Notes under the pieces: generated by a model | What the model was told of the DNA's origin: nothing | What the model saw: only the letters and a program-made list of their open reading frames with translations | Database searches by the model: none | DNA from: CAZWRK01 sp964635875 | GTDB lineage: Bacteria; Pseudomonadota; Gammaproteobacteria; Burkholderiales; Aquaspirillaceae | DNA length: 33,129 nucleotides | Reading direction: 5' to 3' | NCBI GenBank assembly: GCA_964635875.1 | Contig: CAZWRK010000042.1 | Location: 1 to 33,129, forward strand | Translations under genes and position numbers: made by a program | Shown here: piece by piece, positions 30,450 to 33,129 of the stretch | How positions within the stretch are numbered: the stretch's first letter is position 1 | Layout of the letters: each line of letters starts with the position of its first letter

Positions 30450-30863
30450 ATGAGATTATCTGTAATACTACTTCTACTACTTATCTCCTGTTCAGCTCCT
30501 AATGTAAGACTTACAAAGGCCCTAGATAGAGAACATATCGAATGTGTTCAAGTTCAGGCTGATGTTTCAAGATGGGTAGCATCTAAATCATCAGAGTGCC
30601 TTGATAAAGCCCTTATAGTTAAAAAGACTGATGGTAAGGAGAAATCCTTGGCCTCTTATAATGAATGCATTAAAGGACCTTTTGAAATAGCTAAAAAGGT
30701 GGCTGATGAGATAGATACAATTAATGCCTCTATAAAAGACCTTGGAAGAGAACTTCTGTTAACATTTAAAGAGGATGCCTCAAAAGAGGAACTAGAAAAG
30801 ATTTCTAAAAGGATTGAAGAGGATATGAATAAGTTAAAAGATGTTAAGGGGAGAATACAATGA
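30450..30863 (+). CDS. Lipoprotein with coiled coil
   Basis: From ATG 30450 the protein has 137 residues and begins MRLSVILLLLLISCSAPNVR: a short lipoprotein signal peptide with lipobox LIS-C (Cys15). A GTG at 30435 would add residues that spoil the n-region. The mature part is helical and charged, with two Cys (ECVQVQADV..., SSECLDK, NECIK) and a C-terminal coiled coil (ELEKISKRIEEDMNKLKD). It might be an outer-membrane spanin or an exclusion-type lipoprotein. The stop overlaps the next start by 4 nt (ATGA). Confidence 0.7.
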   Translation: MRLSVILLLLLISCSAPNVRLTKALDREHIECVQVQADVSRWVASKSSECLDKALIVKKTDGKEKSLASYNECIKGPFEIAKKVADEIDTINASIKDLGRELLLTFKEDASKEELEKISKRIEEDMNKLKDVKGRIQ

Positions 30864-31051
30864 ATTTCATACAAGCAGCTTTAGAGCTACTTCCATGCCT
30901 AGTAAACCTTATCAAGGAGGCAGTTTCAAATAGAAACAGGGAGGAGGCTATTAGATATCTTGAAAATATCCTTGGAGAGACTGAAGAAAATAGGGTTAGA
31001 ATTAGTCTTGCACTAAATAGATTAAAGGCCGAAGAGGAGATAAATAAGTAG
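30860..31051 (+). CDS. Small helical protein coupled to the lipoprotein (63 aa)
   Basis: It begins MNFIQAALELLPCLVNLIKE, an amphipathic or weakly membrane-associated helix, followed by a charged helix pair (REEAIRYLENILGETEENRV). The overlap ATGA with the lipoprotein gene and the binding site AAGGGGAG show translational coupling, so the two proteins probably act together. It ends 1 nt before the end of the convergent lipoprotein gene. It is not a recognisable i-spanin because no clear membrane segment is present. Confidence 0.6.
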   Translation: MNFIQAALELLPCLVNLIKEAVSNRNREEAIRYLENILGETEENRVRISLALNRLKAEEEINK

Positions 31052-31052
31052 T

Positions 31053-31745
31053 CTATCTTCCAGCCAAGTCTAAAAGACTTATAAGAGTAGGGTTTACAGC
31101 AAACATTTTAATGTCCTGCTCTACACACTCCTTACCATTATTGTAATAAGGCTTTTCAAGGACAACCTTGTCATATTTCATAAAAGCCTTTCCAGTATCA
31201 GTTTTTACAACTCCTGCACCATACTTATTTAAAATATCCATTCCTGGATAATAAGTTGTATGACCTATTACAAGAGTTGTGCTCATACTTCCTATTACAA
31301 GGGCCACCTTTTCAGTACATTTATTATCCTTGTAATAATTTATATCTGGAGAACTAGAGGAGAAGGAGATAAGAGAAAAGGCTTCCATATCATGTAACAG
31401 ACATCGAAAGCACCCTTTAGAATCTTTTATTTTATCCCAATTACAAAGAGCCTTGAGCTTTGAATCATAATAAAGACCACTATCAACTTTAAAAGAAACC
31501 CTTCCAGGCTCCTCACAAGTTGACATATCAGGCCCCATATCAATTGTCTTACGATTCATATCCACAAGCATATCAAAAGGCCCTGAAGAAGCCATATCAA
31601 GAGGCTTGTAAGTTGGTGTAATACTGTATGCACCAATTGCATAAGGATCTTTAGGTGTAGGTTTATATGTAAGTTCTTCACCACAACCAGACATACAACC
31701 TGAAAGGAGGAGGATAAGAATTAAAAGTATTTGAAGTGCCCTCAT
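31053..31745 (-). CDS. Large lipoprotein with Asp-Met-Pro-rich linker (230 aa)
   Basis: The start MRALQILLILILLLSGCMSG is a lipoprotein signal with lipobox LLSG-C (Cys17). The next ~60 residues form a low-complexity linker (PKDPYAIGAYSITPTYKPLD, then IDMGPDMSTCEEPG), a composition I associate with secreted myxobacterial-type proteins. The C-terminal ~150 residues look like a folded domain with several Cys (ALCNWDKI, CFRCLL, NKCTEKV, ECVEQD) that could form disulphides. It may alter the host surface, for example superinfection exclusion. It is expressed alone on the minus strand, downstream of a terminator. Confidence 0.65.
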   Translation of the reverse strand: MRALQILLILILLLSGCMSGCGEELTYKPTPKDPYAIGAYSITPTYKPLDMASSGPFDMLVDMNRKTIDMGPDMSTCEEPGRVSFKVDSGLYYDSKLKALCNWDKIKDSKGCFRCLLHDMEAFSLISFSSSSPDINYYKDNKCTEKVALVIGSMSTTLVIGHTTYYPGMDILNKYGAGVVKTDTGKAFMKYDKVVLEKPYYNNGKECVEQDIKMFAVNPTLISLLDLAGR

Positions 31746-31786
31746 GACCTGATTCTCCTTTTAGCCATCTCTTCAGTCAAGCAATA

Positions 31787-31811
31787 ATAAAAAGGGCCTC
31801 TTTAAAGGCCC
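31787..31811 (-). terminator. Intrinsic terminator (minus strand)
   Basis: On the minus strand GGGCC-TTTAAAGA-GGCCC is followed by TTTTTATT. It ends the gene at 31812-32015 and lies upstream of the 230-aa lipoprotein gene, which therefore needs its own promoter. Confidence 0.75.
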
Positions 31812-32015
31812 CTAAACTCTTCTACATTCAACGATTATCTTAATCTCGACCTTCTCATCATCCTTTTTCAAAAGGCCCTTATAAGCAGTCCTAATGAGCC
31901 ATTTAATAGTACCTGAAATACTTGTCCTGCCATTTTTAAGTCTAGGACCATAGTTCATAAGTTCCTGTAGCATAAAGTATTCTTCTGTATCTAGTATGGA
32001 ACTAATGATGTTCAT
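31812..32015 (-). CDS. Small hypothetical protein (67 aa)
   Basis: The protein has an N-terminal helix (SILDTEEYFMLQELMNYGPR), a middle segment (SISGTIKWLIRTAYKGLLKK) and a C-terminal strand (EKVEIKIIVECRRV). The last two could be a helix-strand pair of a small DNA-binding fold, but the pattern is not clear. AAGGAGAAG lies directly upstream of the ATG. A terminator overlaps the stop. I do not recognise the family. Confidence 0.55.
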   Translation of the reverse strand: MNIISSILDTEEYFMLQELMNYGPRLKNGRTSISGTIKWLIRTAYKGLLKKDDEKVEIKIIVECRRV

Positions 32016-32187
32016 GTCTTCTCCTTGGATTCAAGATCCAGGAAGATTCTTAGCAGTTTGAATGCCAAGGTATTTTGGCTCATCCTTATATCCTTTTACC
32101 AAGGAATTTGTAGATTTTGCAGAATTTGAAGGGTAGGTTGTGAACAGAAGTTAATAGTAGAGTTGTGAATAATTGTTTACAGCAATT
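32016..32187. other. Gap with possible coding remnant
   Basis: The minus strand contains a ~40-codon open frame without ATG, ending ...YLGIQTAKNLPGS, that reads like coding sequence. There is no binding site. I take it as a remnant or a fortuitous frame. No clear promoter or repeat is seen. Confidence 0.3.
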
Positions 32188-32442
32188 TTATGCCAGGTGG
32201 CATTTACACTGGCAAGGACCAAGATAAGATCCTACTCTTACATATTCTCTCTTACCTGTAGTGCAAGCACAACATCTTGTAACCGTCTTTGTAAGGGTCT
32301 CCTTTTCAGCTTCTAGGAGGGTTCTTAAATCATCCCAAGATAGAGACGGGTTTTCTCTATGTAATTGATCCAATCGATCTTTATCTCTCCTCTTTTGTTC
32401 TTCATATCTTTGCTCCCATAAAGAGCCATCCCAAAAGCTCAT
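32188..32442 (-). CDS. Cys-rich small protein (84 aa)
   Basis: The N-terminal half is helical and charged (EEQKRRDKDRLDQLHRENPS). The C-terminal part has CCACTTGKREYVRVGSYLGP followed by CQCKCHLA, five or six Cys and a His suited to zinc binding. The ATG directly follows the stop of the upstream gene (TAAATG), with AGGAGGG 8 nt before it, so translation is coupled. It is probably a small zinc-binding accessory protein. The function is unknown. Confidence 0.6.
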   Translation of the reverse strand: MSFWDGSLWEQRYEEQKRRDKDRLDQLHRENPSLSWDDLRTLLEAEKETLTKTVTRCCACTTGKREYVRVGSYLGPCQCKCHLA

Positions 32443-32598
32443 TTACTTATCCCTCCTAGATTTCTTAGGGTCTGCCTTTAATTCTTTTAATAGTTCTGCT
32501 AATAGTTCAGCTATAAGAGCCTGACCTTTTAAATTCAAATCACCAAAGGTATTGGCCTTAGAAACATATTCATTAACCTTTTCCTGGATATTTTCCAT
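32443..32598 (-). CDS. Small helical protein (51 aa)
   Basis: The frame from ATG 32598 encodes a highly charged, helical protein (ENIQEKVNEYVSKANTFGDL, then GQALIAELLAELLKELKADP and a basic tail KKSRRDK). It directly precedes the Cys-rich gene, whose binding site lies within its last codons. It is divergent from the terminase-small-like gene. No family is recognised. Confidence 0.55.
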   Translation of the reverse strand: MENIQEKVNEYVSKANTFGDLNLKGQALIAELLAELLKELKADPKKSRRDK

Positions 32599-32644
32599 AA
32601 AGCTATTATTGGCACAAATAAGACAAAATGGCTATACTTCTTGT

Positions 32645-33094
32645 ATGGCAAGACGATTAATACCAATAGAATTAAAAGATGAATGTATAAAAATTTATGA
32701 AGATGTTCTGGATAGAGAAGAGACTGATGCAATTGCCATTAGTAGAATTCAAGATCTCTTTAAATCACATGGCCAGCAAATATCTGAGAGAACTATTTAT
32801 AGGTATATTTCTGAATGGAAAAAGAATGGAGAACTTTCTTCTATTATGGAAACCTTCGAAGTTGAGCTTGATAGGCCAAAATATATCTCTGAACAGATAA
32901 TGGAACGGCTTTTTGAAAGGTTTAAAAAGGCTGATGAAAATCCTAAAACAGATCAAAGATCTCTTATTAGTTGGGCTGATGCCTTGAGTAAATATATTGA
33001 GCTATCAGTTAAGATCGAAGTTTTGAGGTCAAAAAAAGTAACTAATGTAAGCTCTACTCAAGAATCTGGTAAAATTGTAATGATAAATGATTAA
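32645..33094 (+). CDS. Helix-turn-helix protein, probable terminase small subunit
   Basis: From ATG 32645 the protein has 149 residues; an in-frame start at 32552 would add 31 residues on the strand opposite another gene and is unlikely. Residues ~30-62 form a helix-turn-helix (IAISRIQDLFKSHGQQISER, TIYRYISEWKKNGE). The remainder is helical (ISEQIMERLFERFKKADENP, then LSKYIELSVKIEVL), with a disordered C-terminus. This matches small terminases: an N-terminal HTH, a central helical oligomerisation part. It would recognise the packaging site. A transcription regulator is the main alternative. Confidence 0.6.
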   Translation: MARRLIPIELKDECIKIYEDVLDREETDAIAISRIQDLFKSHGQQISERTIYRYISEWKKNGELSSIMETFEVELDRPKYISEQIMERLFERFKKADENPKTDQRSLISWADALSKYIELSVKIEVLRSKKVTNVSSTQESGKIVMIND

Positions 33095-33129
33095 TTGTCA
33101 TTATTGGCACTAATGAGTTCTTCCAATAT

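Noticed and set aside
32605..32625. Sigma54 promoter (TTGGCAC)
   Set aside because: The TGGCAC box is present, but no TTGCA-like -12 element follows at the required spacing in either copy.
1..33129. Mu-like transposition, lysogeny modules, tRNA genes
   Set aside because: No transposase, integrase, repressor or tRNA cloverleaf was recognised. The likeness to Mu is confined to virion genes.

Overview
The window reads as most or all of the virion-gene part of a small contractile-tailed (myovirus) phage with an AT-rich genome. The head genes resemble those of phage Mu (gp29-like portal, gpI-like protease/scaffold, gpT-like capsid, gp36-like and gpG-like proteins). The tail has a sheath, tube, tape measure, spike with PAAR-like tip, gp25-like wedge, gpJ-like and gpI-like proteins. 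I see no transposase, integrase, repressor or tRNA, so Mu-like replication is not supported. Several lipoproteins with lipoboxes and a zinc amidase fit a Gram-negative host. Cys-rich and Asp-Met-Pro-rich periplasmic stretches recall Bdellovibrio/myxobacteria-type proteins, but that host guess is weak. A small-terminase candidate at the right end and the large terminase at the left end would fit a circular or circularly permuted molecule cut between them; this cannot be tested here.

Layout. 0-1.8 kb: homing-endonuclease fragment and terminase large subunit (+). 1.9-6.1 kb: minus-strand block with an unusual family A polymerase whose 3' end is overprinted by a GIY-YIG endonuclease, a small zinc-finger protein, two tail/head completion genes, and a separate coiled-coil/ribbon-helix-helix gene. 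6.3-10.3 kb (+): amidase, sheath, tube, and a tail chaperone with a clear -1 frameshift signal. 10.35-10.84 kb: a minus-strand nuclease-like accessory gene. 11-18.9 kb (+): tape measure, baseplate and two fibre paralogues. 19-23.2 kb (+): portal, protease with nested scaffold, decoration and capsid. 23.5-28.6 kb (+): a third fibre paralogue, neck-like genes and fibre/decoration proteins. 28.6-32.6 kb: small membrane proteins and lipoproteins on both strands, perhaps lysis or envelope functions. 32.6-33.1 kb: helix-turn-helix terminase-small-like gene.

The most unusual feature is a family of six interspersed elements (E1-E6). Each has a 5' block (dyad CTCGTC-GGT-GACGAG followed by an A-rich tract) and a 3' block (TGGAGTATTAAACAGGAG). 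Five lie directly upstream of plus-strand transcription units: amidase/sheath, tape measure/baseplate, portal/capsid, third fibre, and lipoprotein. The sixth is inverted behind terL. In three copies the two blocks are separated by exactly 72 nt. The elements divide the late genes into modules that end in good intrinsic terminators. They could be phage promoter cassettes, structured leaders, or decayed copies of a short coding sequence.
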